Assembly: GCA_020081605.1 (NCBI GenBank)
Contig: JAHREC010000013.1
Span: forward strand, 2,046,001 to 2,110,000
DNA length: 64,000 nucleotides
Direction of reading: 5' to 3'
Origin: Albifimbria verrucaria
Lineage: Eukaryota > Ascomycota > Sordariomycetes > Hypocreales > Stachybotryaceae
Each line of letters opens with the position of its first letter. The first letter of the stretch is position 1. The position numbers and the translations under genes were made by a program. The notes under the pieces were generated by a model, which saw only the letters and a program-made list of their open reading frames with translations, did no database searches and was not told where the DNA came from. This document shows, one piece after another, positions 11,923 through 24,295 of the stretch.

Positions 11923-12662
11923 GGTGCGCCGAGGTTTTGCTCGACGGTGTCGCAAGGTGCTTTGGCTCGGGCGTCGTAGGATTCGGGTTCTGCGTCGGCT
12001 GGAAGGGATGCCGCAATTACGTCAATGTTTTGGAAACCCGAGGACAGAGCCGGTTCAAAGGACGGCAATGGATCGGAATGGTCTGCTGTTCTAGGACGTC
12101 GGTTGTGGAAATGGGAGAGCCCGTGTGACCCGATGTTCTGCGACGGAAGAGATGAGCAAAAGTTGACAGATGCAATTGTTTACAATGGCGGTTGCAGGCT
12201 TCCCCACTGTTAGGGGCTGCTAGGGGCTGCTAAGGTAAGGTGCCTGGTGAGTGCCGGAGCCCAGGTCCCAGGGCCTCAGGTTCAGGCCTGTTTGCAGCGA
12301 TCTGCGCGGGCGATCGGCCAATGACCAGCAGCAACGGCTGCTTTCAGGAGGCCAAGCATTGCGTTCACACTAAAAGAATAACGGGGCCCTGCTACCCGGC
12401 ATGCCTTCACTCTTCTTTCTTTATGTTGAGGCGGTTTCGTTTCAACTCCAGAGTCGTCTGTTGGATAGTTGCCAAGATGGTAAGATAGTAAAGTTGAGAA
12501 TAAGAATATTATATTCAACTATCAGAAACGCTTTGCCAACTCCCGAACATGCCGTGATGCTTGATGCCTGATGCATAACACTTGTCCTATCGTCTCTAGA
12601 TCACCTAACACGATGAAACCACCCTATTCCTCTCGCATCAAGCAGCACCCAGATTCCGTTCA
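11923..12662. other. Intergenic region upstream of the glutaredoxin gene
   Basis: Holds the glutaredoxin promoter and the 3' side of the small secreted ORF. A direct repeat of TAGGGGCTGC lies near 12211-12230. No gene is supported. Confidence 0.5.
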
Positions 12663-12965
12663 TCAACCTGACAAAGACGTGTCGTCCACAAAACTCCGAC
12701 CCTTACGATTTGCTGGGCCCAACACCAGTGTGTCGATCATCTCCAGCTGCTCTGCACTGAGGCTGGATGCGTTCTTGCGAGGTATCGGTGGCGCTCCACC
12801 ATCTGGCGCTTCTCGGACATGGTTGTGGTTATGGTGTTTATGCTCGAATGAAAGATGCTTGGAGTGCATTCTCCAATGTCCTCGGCTGCGATGCGCGGGT
12901 GCGGCTTGCAGCTGGCTCACCAACAAGCAGAGCAGCAAGCAAAGGAGAAGGCCGTATGTTGCCAT
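12663..12965 (-). CDS. Small secreted protein, histidine-rich
   Basis: A 100-residue open frame starting at an ATG in the context AAAAAATGG. The first 22 residues form a clear signal peptide (MATYG, then LLLCLLLCLLVSQLQ) with likely cleavage after QAA. The mature part has a basic, His-rich stretch (SFEHKHHNHNHVREAP) and then SAEQLEMIDTLVLGPANRK. After the signal peptide there are no cysteines, so it is not a disulfide-rich effector. The function is unknown; metal binding by the His cluster is possible. No intron is needed. The neighbours are a glutaredoxin gene and SIL1, with no obvious link. Confidence 0.55.
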   Translation of the reverse strand: MATYGLLLCLLLCLLVSQLQAAPAHRSRGHWRMHSKHLSFEHKHHNHNHVREAPDGGAPPIPRKNASSLSAEQLEMIDTLVLGPANRKGRSFVDDTSLSG

Positions 12966-13946
12966 TTTTTCTTCTTTCTTTCAGTCAAGTGCGTTTGCCT
13001 CACGTCTGCGAATGTTCTTGAGCAGTCTGACAGTGAAAAACGTGATTGAAGCATAAAGGGAACTGTCATCCAGTCCCCCGTGCATCTTTATACTCAGTCT
13101 AGCTGGACGAACCCCAACCCGTTCTCAGCAGAGTGACGGAAACGGCTACCGGACCCTTTGCACGACTGGAATGGTATTGTTCTGTCGAGACATGTCTCAT
13201 CAATTGTTACCATCCCCGACTCCAGTCCTGTATACCTTACCTAACAATAGCGCCTATCCATGCCATCCAATGGCATTCTATACTATCTATTTACAGCTCT
13301 TAATGACGATACTCTCCTGTTTCTTAGGTGATGATGTTGATTTACATGGCTACCCTGCCGCTGGCACCGGGCTCGGGATATGACGACACCAGCGCTTGGA
13401 TGGCTGGCAAAAGTTCCATAACAGAAACACTTACACCCATGTTTTCAATCAACAAAAATATTTCCTGCTCATTGATCTGCCAACGCAAAATGACGAGATC
13501 ACGATATTTCCTCTGGATCCAACTTGGTGGTAGATGCGAGAAGAGCAATGACTAAGCATGCTGACCCTTGGCGGCCAATCAGAAAATGCCAGCATTCCAG
13601 GCCTGGACTTCGCCTCCGTGACGAGTTTGACAGGCTGTCAGTTCTATAGATTTCTATAACCTGCCTCAACGTTAGTGCTTCAACAAGTGTCCTTTCCACC
13701 CGCTTGACTCACAGCTGCACCGGTCAAAATCCAAGAACTTGCCTCCTTTTGTTTTCTCCATTCTTCTCTTGTTTCAACACTCTCTTGTGTCGTGTACAAT
13801 TATTGTCTGTTATTCTTGCGCAAAGATACCCCTAGCAGCAAACTACTGTGTAGCTGAAACCAGGACACACTAGCCACAGCGTGTGTACGAGCTCACAGAC
13901 AGACATTCTTTAACAACTCTGTCCCCCATACACATCTACTGGCACC
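12966..13946. other. Divergent intergenic region
   Basis: Lies between the small secreted ORF (minus) and SIL1 (plus) and should contain both promoters. The SIL1-proximal part (13740-13946) is CT/CA-rich as expected for a leader. No gene is supported. Confidence 0.5.
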
Positions 13947-15186
13947 ATGGCTCGATCACGGCCAATCGCGGTGTTTTCCGCTTTATTTCTTGCCATGGTC
14001 TTCATGGTCGCCGTCTCATCTCTCCCTCTCACAGCCGCTTCCCAGAACACACCTTCCTCAGAAGACGACTTAATATGCCATACCTCTGATCCCAAAGACT
14101 GTTATCCTCGCGTCTTCCAGCCCACAGACGAATTTCAAACTGTTCACGATGATCAGGAAATCCCCAACGGCCTTCATGTTCGGCTCAACATCTGGACTGG
14201 CAAGAAGGAGGCCAAGATCAACGTTCCTGACGAGGAGAACCCCGCATTGGAAGGCCTGCCCGTGGATTCAGCGGTCGTCCTTGTAGACCAGGAGCAGCCA
14301 GATGCTGATACCCCGTCATCCCTGAAGGCGCCCCGGAGTATGAGCCCATTGGCAAGATTAAGGAGCCGCAACATGGCACACAATCCTTCTTCGAAGACTT
14401 GAAACTGGTTAAGAGCAACGTTGATAAGAAGGACCAGGCCTTTGATGATGCGCTGGACAACCTGGAGGAGATATCGCATGACTTGTACTACGGTCTCAAG
14501 ATTGCAGAGGACGCCGAGGCTGTAAAGACACTACTCTGCTTGATGGGTGATCCAAGCTTGTCGGCTACGGAGGGCTCCAACCCACGAGACCACCAAGCGG
14601 CCATGATTCTGTCGGGCGCCTTGCAGAACAACCCTTCAGCTTTGAAGCAGCTCACCAAGATTTGGCCTCAAATCATGGAAGCGCAGTGTCCTCGAGACAG
14701 CTCCCTCTGGGCAAAACTTTCTTTTCCAGCTTCGTTCCGGCTGACACGTCTGATACATCCAAATCGAAGCCCGCTGCCTTGATGGCAAAGGCGAAGGTGG
14801 CGGCGATCAACGGCCTCATCAAGGACGATTCTATCCGAGAGGATTTCATGAAGCGAGGGGGCATGGAGAGGCTTCTTGAGGTCTTGATCCCGAAGGAGAA
14901 GGAGTGGAACGGAGCACAGCGCAAGGTTGGACAGCTGGTGCTTGACAACTTCCTCGACGCCGATATGGGCGCCAAGCTGGGCCAGTGGCCTACGGCTGCG
15001 AAGCTCGAGGATGGAAAATGCCAGGGCGAAGCCTCCCAGACTGAGGAGGGCTGCTGGGATTATCACGTGGAGAGGATCATGAAGGCCAACGAGGGCGACG
15101 ACGAGCACTGGAGCAAGGACGTTCACACGAGGTTGGAGGAACTCAGGGGCCAAGACTCATCGACGCACCAGCATGTTGATCTATAG
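13947..15186 (+). CDS. SIL1: SIL1-type nucleotide exchange factor of the ER Hsp70
   Basis: ER-lumenal exchange factor for BiP/Kar2, about 413 residues. The N-terminal signal peptide (SALFLAMVFMVAVSSLPLTA, about residues 11-30) is followed by the family hallmark HVRLNIWTGKKEAKI, then armadillo-like helices with LVKSNVDKKDQAFDDALDNL and HDLYYGLKIA. The C-terminus is HVDL, resembling an HDEL-type retrieval signal. The frame breaks twice, each consistent with one missing base: at about 14326-14335 (GGCGCCCC) and at CCC 14703-14705. No intron. The last segment includes WDYHVERIMKANEGDDEHW. The assignment rests on the SIL1-specific N-terminal motif and the ER targeting. Fes1-like cytosolic homologues lack the signal peptide. 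Confidence 0.83.
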
Positions 15187-15582
15187 ATGGGATTTGATTT
15201 GACATGATTTATGAAAAATTAGAAAACCGATGAATATATTGTATCAGACCTAGAGGGGTTTGAACTGTACGAACACATACAAATTACTGTTCCGCGCGGG
15301 CCGTGACTATGGTTTGTGGAGGCTATGATCATTAATGTTCTCGGAAGTGAAAAGAGTAGAATGTGAGGAAAAAACTATTCTAGGGAAATAAAAACAAACA
15401 GCCAGATGGAAACCTGTATGAAATTGTCAGTTGGCATTAGAGTATCCTACCAAGTGATGGATTTTCGGTGTTATGATATTGTGATGTATTGGACCCACGC
15501 TTGCTTTTCTTTCAGTTTCCAGAAACCCGTCTCTTACACTGCCAGTGTAGCGCTCAACTCATCTCAACCACGAGAATTTCAC
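15187..15582. other. Intergenic region between SIL1 and the SET gene
   Basis: Short spacer between genes on the same strand. It contains the SIL1 3' end and the promoter of the SET/MYND gene. An in-frame open stretch continues from 15406 into the SET gene, but it reads like non-coding sequence. Confidence 0.5.
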
Positions 15583-17356
15583 ATGCCACGGAGAGGCATA
15601 TCTCAAAAATTGGAGAATCTTGTAGGCAAGAGCATCGCAATGCAAGACCGCCAGTCGCCGCCGGTGCAGGTCCGCCAAAATACTGCCAAGGGCCGGTCCC
15701 TCCATGCCACACAGTCTTTCGCTCCAGGCCAGGTGATCGCCTCTTTCACGCCGCTCATACTGCTTCCCTCTCTCTCGCATCTCTCCTCTGTCTGTACATA
15801 TTGCCTGCGCCCGGGGAACCCGCGCGCGTGCACTCGCTGCCATGCTGCCTTTTACTGCGACGCTGCGTGCCAGAAGGCCGACTGGACGGCCGTCCACGGC
15901 GCCGAGTGCAAGCCGCTGCAGCGTGCCGCGCCTCGGCAGCTGCCCACTCCCGTGCGGGCGTTGCTCCGGGTCCTGGTTAAGGACAACGTTGCAGCGGCGC
16001 TGGAGACGCTCGAGGGCCATGTCGCGCAACGCAGAGACCGCCAAGGGTGGGCGGATCTGCAAATGATGGCCATGGGAGCTTGTGGGTTCGCAGGCAAAGG
16101 CACGGGAGAGGAACAGGTGCGGAGGGCACTTGATATTTTGTGTAAGGTATGGCCATCTATACATCTTTGGAGACGGACAATTCGTGATTGACTCTGCCTA
16201 GATCCAAACAAATGCGTTTCACCGGTACGATGTCGACCTTGGCCAGGTTGGCATCTTCCTAGAGCCCACACTCGCCATGGCCAATCATTCATGCATGCCA
16301 AACGCTTTTGTCCAATTCATCGGCAGGAAAGCCATCCTGAGAGCAGAAACACCCATTCAAGCTGGTGATGAGATACAAATATCATACACAGGTATGAATC
16401 TTAACCAACTCAAAAGAAGGTCTAAACATGAGCCTGCGGTTTCTAATTCTTTGCTAGACTACACATTTCCACTTCAGAAGCGCAAAGAGGCGCTTTCTGC
16501 TTATATGTTTGAGTGCAAATGCCCACGTTGCAAGGACGATCTGAATGTCTACCAAGCGTGCGCCAGCTCTCCCAACATCGAACGCAATCGCTTGAGCATC
16601 GTCCCGGACTTGGCCAATGTTCGTACACATCCTGCGGTGACAGACCCGGCACGAATAGCAGCAGCCCGAACGAGGACACATGCTGTAGTCGGATCAACGG
16701 ATGCACAACCTCTGTCTGAACAACCAGAGCAGCGAATAAGCGAGTTGAAGGCTCATTACCAGGCTTGCCAACGACTGGTTGATGCAGAACTTTGGGCTAG
16801 CTCGCCAGTACCACATATCCTGACGGAGATGGCTATTGCTTATTCAGAAGCTGGAAACTTTGCATTTGCTTTGGCCATCGCATGCCATGTTGTAGTAGCT
16901 TGTGATCCATATCGATACACAGCACCCTTCCATCCTGTGAGAGCCAAAGGTCTTCTTATGGTTGCAAAGCTACTCGCAAACACAGCGGCGGACACGGCTT
17001 CTTTGGGAACAGCCTTACGAGCGCATGGTTCTGGAGAAGCCTCGCAGCAAGCAACGCAGGATGCTCTACAAGACATCGACCAAGTATCATTGTGTGAAAT
17101 GTTGCTTGTAATGGTCTTGTGGTACGCTCCGGCCTCATACGAGACAGAGTGGGAACTGTCAAGAACTGCCAGGGACATGTTGAACGACATCGAGCAACTT
17201 CCAGGCAGAGAAAAGGAACTATCACTCATTAATGCTTGGAAACAGGACCCATTGAGCGACCAGTCGCAAGCATTCTTCGATTTTGCCGTGGTGAAGCAAA
17301 TCAATATTTTGGCCAAGCTTGGCCGGGCTATACTGAGGTCGAAATTCGAGCAATAG
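15583..17356 (+). CDS. SET and MYND domain protein (SMYD-like)
   Basis: Putative protein lysine methyltransferase, 550 residues, intact frame. The split SET domain begins with AKGRSLHATQSF. It is interrupted by a MYND zinc finger whose ligands lie in CTYC, CTRCHAAFYC, DAACQ and HGAEC (about residues 66-107). The SET core motif NHSCMPN and GDEIQISYTDY follow, then a post-SET-like CKCPRC. The C-terminal half is helical, TPR-like (AIAYSEAGNFAFALAIACHV). Introns are 16147-16201 and 16392-16457. The second falls exactly between ISYT and DY, and splicing restores the motif. The start was chosen at 15583 (MPRRGISQ); the frame is open further upstream to 15406, and 15640 is another option. The substrate is unknown. 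Confidence 0.85.
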
Positions 17357-17793
17357 CTCAAATATCCAGAAGTAACCCGTACTACGGTTACGGACTAAAC
17401 TTGCGTCTTAGGCCATATCATATGACAACTTTTATGATTTTCTCCTATCCAAAGATGCAAAGACTAGACATGGTGATGAACTGGGCTTGTGTGAGAAGGA
17501 TGATGTCCAGCACGGTGGGCTCTCATTGGTACCAGCACCAGCACTTGATTCCCCACAAGCTTAGTGGAGCAGCGCGATAAGATAAGCCCATCCGCTTTTC
17601 CATTTTCCCATTATTTTCTTAGGTGGGACCCTGGGTTGTTATCATCAGATCCAACTGAGCAAAGTCGCAAACATTAGGCTTCCCTCGCCCTCAATCATAT
17701 GTCAACGATCTGAAGAGCTTTGAAAAGATTGCGACTTAGCGTCTCACCTGTTCAGGCCGTAACTCTAGTTGGACCCTTACTCGGGCTTCCAGC
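17357..17793. other. Intergenic region
   Basis: Spacer between same-strand genes with the promoter of the RNA exonuclease gene. No coding features are supported. Confidence 0.5.
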
Positions 17794-19997
17794 ATGACTA
17801 AGAAGCTGCATCGTGCCAAAGAAGCCCTTCGCAACGTCTTTGGAGGCTCATCGTCCACTCCTGCGGACTCAGAACAGAACCTGGCCGATAAAGAAGCCAA
17901 ACCCGCCGCCATGGAGGAGCAGAAGAAACCAGAAGACAGTGTGGCCGCTCGCGATAAGCCTAGCTCGGATCCCGATGCTGCTGATTCTGGGGATCAAAAC
18001 CACAGCGATGGCAGCCTGAAGCGCATGAACCCCCATGATGAAGACAACGACCAAGGCGAATGGCAGGTTGTGTCTCGGCCATCAAAGAAGTCCAAAACCA
18101 AGAAAGTACCGCGCCCCGGCAAGGGCAGCTATCCGGCAATCACCTTCTCCTCAAACTCCCGCCTCAACTCCAAAATCAACGTCAACAGCTTGCGCGACCT
18201 GGTCACCTACATCTTTGCCGATGGCACCGGCCCGCAGTGGATTGGTGTCTCCCACCGCCCAGAGTTCCGCAAGATTGTCGCCGTCATGGTTCCTGGCCTC
18301 GAGGAAGCCATGTTCAAGGCAGGCGTGGACTTCTCTACCTACAACGACACTCCGCACGAGCCCGAGGAGCGCGTTGCGTCTACGCCTGATGACTACTACC
18401 CACGCCCTCTGGACAAGGAGAAGCTCCTGAACCCCTGAAGCCGTTTGCCGACATGTTTCCCCACCTGTGGCCCGTCCGAACACCTGGTGACGACAAGCAT
18501 TCCAAGATGCATTCGCCATTGGCTGCCTTTCTAACTGCGCCTGCTCCGAAGGAGAAGACGTCCAAGAAGGGCGTTAAGCCAGCTTCCGAGCCCCAGGGAT
18601 GGAAGAACTCGAGAACAGTCATCACCGAATTCCTCGCTACGCCCGAGGAGCTAGAAGAAAACGGCTTCCTGGTTCACCCGGCACTGCTTCCAGAAGGTGA
18701 TCGACGCTCCAACTTTGTTGTTCCAGAGGGATGGGTCATCACCAAGGTGGACAAGCTGGAGGATGGAAACGTCCCCGAAAACGAAATAGAAAAAGGCAGC
18801 ATCACAGCTGGCCGAGAGATCCTGGCCCTGGATTGCGAGATGTGCATGACTGGCGAGAACGAGCTCTCCCTCACACGTATCAGTCTTGTAAACTGGTCTG
18901 GTGAAGTGGTTCTAGACGAGCTCGTCAAGCCTGATAAGCCCATTACAGATTACGTTACTCGGTTTTCTGGCATCACCGAGGAGATGCTGGCGCCAGTCAC
19001 GACAACGCTCCGGGACATTCAAGCTAAGGTGGTTGAGCTACTTCACCCGCGTGCCATTCTTGTCGGCCACTCGTTGGAGTCTGATACTAAGGCTCTGAAA
19101 CTCGCACACCCGTTCATTGTCGACACTTCCATTCTATACCCCCACCCACGTGGCCCACCGCTCAAGTCTTCACTCAAGTATCTCGCTCAGAAGTACCTGT
19201 CACGGGAGATCCAGTCAGGCGGCGCTCACGGACATAACAGTATAGAGGACGCTCTCACGTGTTTGGACCTCGTCAAGCAAAAGTGCGACAAGGGCAAACT
19301 CTGGGGACTTCAGACGCGCAAGGAGAGAATCTCTTCCGCAGACTCGCCCGGGCTGGCGTGGCGTACAAGGCCCAGGGGGCCAGAATGCTGTCGGAGGCGT
19401 CGAGGTCGGCAAGACCAGCGCCGCCGTGGACTGGGGCGACCCATCCAAGGGCGCTGGAGCAGGCGCCACGTATCAGCTTGGGTGCAAGAATGACGAGGAC
19501 GTCACTCGCAATGTTATTAGGGCCGTCAATGGCGACCCAGATGGTCTCGAGATCAAAGGCGGTGGCGTTGACTTCGTCTGGGCGCGCATGCGTGAACTCG
19601 AGGCCTTGCAGGGATGGTGGAACAAGAACCGTGTTGACGTCCCCAATAGCGACAACGGACCTCCCGACGGCACGGGTCAGGATCTCGACCAGGACATGGA
19701 CATAGAAGGCGCTCAGGCGTCGACCTTGGAGAAGGCCGTCGTCGCCCTCACGGAGCGGCTGGTCCGCATCCACGCCGCCCTGCCGCCCTGCACCGGCTTC
19801 ATCGTCTTCAGCGGCTCCGGTGACCCCGCGAGATGGCGCGTCTGCAGCAGATGCACTCGCGCTGGCGCAAGGAGTACAACACGCCTGGCATGAAGTGGGA
19901 CCAGCTCAGCGTCAAGTGGACCGACGTCGAGGATCAGGCCCTCCGGCAGGCTGTCAAGAAGGCTCGTTCTGGCATCGGCTTCATCAGCGTTAAATAG
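17794..19997 (+). CDS. REX1/RNH70-type RNA exonuclease, four frame breaks
   Basis: DEDDh 3'-5' RNA exonuclease of about 735 residues, expected in the nucleus for 5S rRNA and tRNA 3' trimming (role known from yeast Rex1/Rnh70). The catalytic residues are visible: ALDCEM (D and E), GHSLESD (D), and HGHNSIEDA (H and D), with LTRISLVNWSGEVVLDELVK and SGITEE as flanking Rex1 signatures. The N-terminus is Lys/Ser/Asp-rich. The frame breaks four times, each consistent with one missing base in a C or G run: CCCC 18432-18435, GGGG 19303-19306, GGGGG 19375-19379 and CCCC 19824-19827. Corrected, the gene is continuous from ATG 17794 to TAG 19995. No introns are evident. REX3 and REX4 paralogues are shorter, hence the REX1 assignment. 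Confidence 0.83.
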
Positions 19998-20815
19998 TGT
20001 GGAACTCGCCTATCAGAGCTATAATATGGGAGAGACTTAGGCTGGAGAGAAGGGTAACCGCATTAAAGGAAAAGCGCGAGAGCAACCTCTTGGACTTGCT
20101 ATATAGAGTATTGATGAATGATTTAGAGGCGTCCGAGGCGCCGGCAGCTCGATGATGCGCCAATACGAGATGGAAACAATGTGGCTGAAGGAAGTGCAAT
20201 GCGATACGCAATCTCGGTAATTGGCCGAGTGTCAAATTATGTAGGGACAGACATGCTCTAAGATGCTATGGACACCTGCAAATCCTCAATATAATGAATA
20301 CGACCGGCGCCTACATTTGAACAGACCTTGAACGTTTCATTCATCGACTCGTCGTTAAATTAAGTGTATTAGACAAAATCAAGAGGCTATCGCCAAGGTA
20401 CATTAATCATCCCAGACATGGTTGGAAGGGCCGAGCAGGCCAGAGTAGTGTAGTAAGACTGCCACCGTCGAATTCCTCGTAGACTCGACATTGTTCCGTG
20501 CGCCCAACGCTTTGCGTAGTAAAAATTGACGAAATGACCAGAACGCCGATACCCATCCCCAAATTTCACCCATCTCGTGATCAAACCCATAACAACACTG
20601 TCTCGCTGTTGGAATGATTGCTTTTCGCCCATCGCTTTCCGTGTATCACCCCTAAATAATCGTGTGAAATGCCTCGAGAAATCTATATGCCCCATATGTT
20701 GCCTGAGAAGAGAGTAATGCCGCTAATAGCCATTGCGTTGACAAAGTAGATGGAGGAATTTTCCCACTTGGAAAATGCAACTGTAGGCTAATAATGAGCC
20801 GAAGAGCGTCAAAAA
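19998..20815. other. Convergent intergenic region
   Basis: Spacer between the 3' ends of the exonuclease (plus) and the TRP/FLC-like gene (minus). It is AT-richer than the flanks, consistent with UTR and terminator sequence. No gene is supported. Confidence 0.5.
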
Positions 20816-23800
20816 TCATCGCCGTGATGAAACCGAAGGTTGCGGACTTGGCCGTGTTCCTGTGCTTCCCTCGACTAGCTCAGCAGCGCTACCCATAAAA
20901 TCAACCTCTTGGTATGTAGGATCAATGCGACTGATGCCATGATGTGGAACTGTTCCGAAGCTGAGTGGTCGCTCTGTACGACTTCCAGGCATGTCGATAC
21001 TTGTGAATTCGGGGAAGTCCATGGATGAAGCCGACGAGAGGCGTTTTTGTGACCCAGTGCGCTCAAAAGGTAGCCTGCCTACGGAGAGCCTTTGTTGCGA
21101 GCGATCGCCATGTCCTTCAGCAGTGACCCGGGGCGTATCAATAGGGTTTAGCGAGGGTGAGGGTGTGCCGTCTACTGAGGCCGAGTTTCTCTTCGAGCTT
21201 TTTCGTGGAATCTCAGGAGCTGAAGCTCCTCCAACAGTAAATTAGGATCGGAATCCGACGGCTCTCTACCCTTATTTGTTGATGCTCGACCAAGTGCTCC
21301 GGGCAGGCGCTCCGCTACAGGACTGTCTGGCTCACCAGGTTCTACGTCCTGAGGATCACCACTGTCTGTGAGAAGGTTACCGGGGCGATTCTTTGAGGGC
21401 CGTTTTGTCTTTGGCTCATCCTCGTCGTCTGATTCGATCGGTCCATTCCTCAGCACGCCCATGGCAACAGGTATCCCCTCGGGCGGCGTCTCGTCTCCAA
21501 AAGCCCCGTTACGAGCCATCATAGCAGGAGGCATCCTGGCGCTCCGGACCACTTCGAAACCCTTACCCTTCTCTTTGCTCTTTCCTCCAAACATGTTACG
21601 AAACCAACCAGTTGCCGTCGCCATAGGGCCAGTGGGGTCGGCTGGGCCAGTACCAAGCTTTCGACCAGGACCATCGGAATTTAGTGCTGGTCCACGTACG
21701 CCGTAATAAAAGTCAACCTCGCGAGTCGAGTAATCTGGTCGGTTGCCCGGTACACCGAACAGTGTATTGGAGGCACCAGGTGGTGCAGGAGTGCTGCCCC
21801 TGAGAATGTCGGCTTCCATCTCGGCAGGATCGGGCGGCGGTCCACCAATTTGACTGAGGCGAATCGGATCGCCGGCGAGGGACAAACGCTGGTGCTTGTC
21901 TGGACTGATCGAGTCGTTGAGGGTTCCGCGTCGACGGCGTGGAGGCCGATAATAAGGATCGGCTGCCTCGGAAGGGAGAGGTGGGTGTGAATATCGAGCA
22001 GCTGATGGCGACGGGAGGAAGGAGAAAGTGCTAGCCTCTCCAGGGGTACCGGGGCGTAAGAGCTTGCATTGTCCATATGACGAGGAGCATTTGAATAGAT
22101 GTCAATGCTGTCGAGAGCTGAGCTGCTCCTGTGCCGATGCTGACCGCCCATCTGGCTGAGACTCGCCGCAGAGTCACTACGAACTCTGCCACTAGGCATC
22201 GCATAGCCAGATCTAGTGCCGTCGTCGGCATCAAGCATGGCCGCAGTTGATAGCTGGCTGGCCCGAGAAGGCCCAGGTCGATGGTTCACACGCCTAGATA
22301 GCTGGCGAGCGCCAAAGATCTTGGAAAGCCCTCCACGGGCGAGACCACGTATGTCATCTCCACCTGCTCCTAGCATTCGAGCTATAACCTCAACGAGGGT
22401 TTGCAGAGCATTGAGGAAGAAGCCAAAGACCATGACACAACCATGTATCAGCAGAATGACATATCCGATCCATCCTTTTGTGCCATCATTAACGCCCAGA
22501 GTTGGTGAGAATGCGACCATAAGCATAATGGTCACAAGTCGCAAAACTGAGAACACTGTGTGATATGCATTCATGGACGTCGGGCTATGAAATGGTCGGA
22601 AAGCATGAACAGTGAGAATTTGGATGACCTCACAAATGGCTAACAACACAACCTGAGCGATGCCGCTCAGTTGGACGGCTCCGATGGCTATACCTCGAAC
22701 GATGGAGAGCAAGACAGGGATCAAAGCGTACGCGGCAGCTTCATCCGAATACGTGTTATAAAGGGGTCCGTATCTCAAGACGGTAGGGAGGTCGTCGAAC
22801 AGGAACGCCTTGGGTCGTGTACTGATGATGAAGTAGAGCAACCAAGTGGCAGAACCCAAAAGAAGCAACAGAGTGACGACGGCCAGGGCGACGGCAAAGG
22901 CAGGACTTTGATCGGCTATCACCATCTGAAAGCACGACAAGGCTACGATGGGCATGATAAAGTAGTTGAGAACGATGCGCACCACGTTGCCGACGGAGAA
23001 AGGGATGTTCTTGGATCGTAGGTCCTCCTCCGGGGTGTTCTTGAGCAGGCGATAGAGCCACTGGAGCAGGAAGCCGAGCTGCGTAAGCAAGAAAACGGCA
23101 GCGATAATGACACTGAGCCACACCATCATGCCGGCCCAAATGTCTTCGCTGTGAGACATGCCAATGAGCTGCCCAACCTGTTGGAGGCCATAGGTGCCGT
23201 TGGTAATGTAGATGCCATCAACAACGCTCTGCCACGATTCGGCGTTGGCGACAAAGCTCTGGTTGAACATTAGCGTTGACCAGCCGACCTGGCTGACGAT
23301 AGGCTGGTAAAAGCCGGGGTAGCTAAGGCTCAGAGCACCAGTCAAGGCAACAAACTGAATGTACTGCAGACAGTCACCAAAACCAGGGGTTACAAGTCTG
23401 AGGAGATCGGCGTCGCGGCCATAGTTAGCTGTCCAGTGAAAGATGTTCGTGGTGCCCCACGGGCTGAATATCCCAGCCATGACGACAGCGAAACCGGAAA
23501 AGAGAAGGACAACCAGTGGGAGAAACTTGAGAGCCCAACTGATATTGCCTAGGTCCGGGGTGACTGTGGTCGAAACACAGCCGATCTGGGTGCCACTCTG
23601 GTCGCCGTATTTGAGGATAAATGACGGGGTAAAGCTGGTAAACGCATAGGAGGAGTAGAAATCGTTAGACATGTTAAAGGATGGTAAGCTTGTTATTGGA
23701 CTATTGCGACACGGTTAGTAGCTTTTCAAATTACACATTACTTTCAGGGAAGACGAGTGTTACCACTCAGGACGAGAGGGGAGAGCAACAGGACATACAC

Positions 23801-24295
23801 GCTTGCTGGATTGAAGACTGGGCTGAGTGGGCACGAGTAGCCGACCAGGCCCTCGGTGCAGAACTTGACAGCATCCATCCACGGTTGATACGTAAGGACA
23901 CGAACTTTTCGAACAAGCGTCGTCGCCTTGTTTCCCTCGACACCAGGATCAGCGGTCTCGACGATCTTGCCGAGGGTCTCATTGTCGTTCTTCCAGTAAG
24001 GGTCGTCGGGTGAGGGCAGCGGTTCCGCGTTCTGCGAGCCCTTGACGTTGCCCCAGACTGTGACGCGGAGGTTATGGCTGTCGTTGTCGACGTCAAAGAC
24101 GGCATCGGCGTAGAGGGGCACCCATTGTAGGCGCGGCGGATCGTTAAAACGGTAGGATTCGTCGAGACAATTCTGGAAAGGAATTCGGACGGCTTCGGCG
24201 CCAGGCGTGATGACGACGAGGGCGAGGACGAGGGCGAGGAAGGCGAACGGATTGAGGCACCCCTCATCGCGGTGCAGGGACTTTGGCGTCATCAT
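20816..24295 (-). CDS. TRP/FLC-like polytopic membrane protein
   Basis: Fungal TRP-like/flavin-carrier-family protein of about 1127 residues. Exon 1 encodes a signal peptide (NPFAFLALVLALVVITPGAEA) and an ML-like lumenal domain starting FQNCLDESYRF. Exon 2 encodes about nine membrane helices, from ALKFLPLVVLLFSGFAVVMA to IGYVILLIHGCVMVFGFFL, and a long Ser/Pro-rich cytoplasmic tail ending VSSRR. The intron is 23701-23798. The tail has two frame breaks, each one missing base: GGGG 22043-22046 (CCCC on the coding strand) and about 21238-21243. Without them the tail would stop at 21172. The start was chosen at ATG 24295, which places the signal peptide near the N-terminus; an upstream in-frame ATG at 24388 is an alternative. 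The family is implicated in cell-wall integrity and calcium/lipid homeostasis; the exact orthologue is uncertain. Confidence 0.82.

Noticed and set aside
15406..15582. N-terminal extension of the SET/MYND protein to ATG 15406
   Set aside because: The frame is open but the translated sequence is unlike the rest of the protein and upstream of the usual SET start; ATG 15583 is preferred.
17794..19997. Pseudogene interpretation of broken genes, including repeat-induced point mutation
   Set aside because: No C-to-T-type nonsense changes and no loss of conserved residues or codon bias. Breaks are only one-base length changes, and essential genes such as RAD51 and STT4 are hit.
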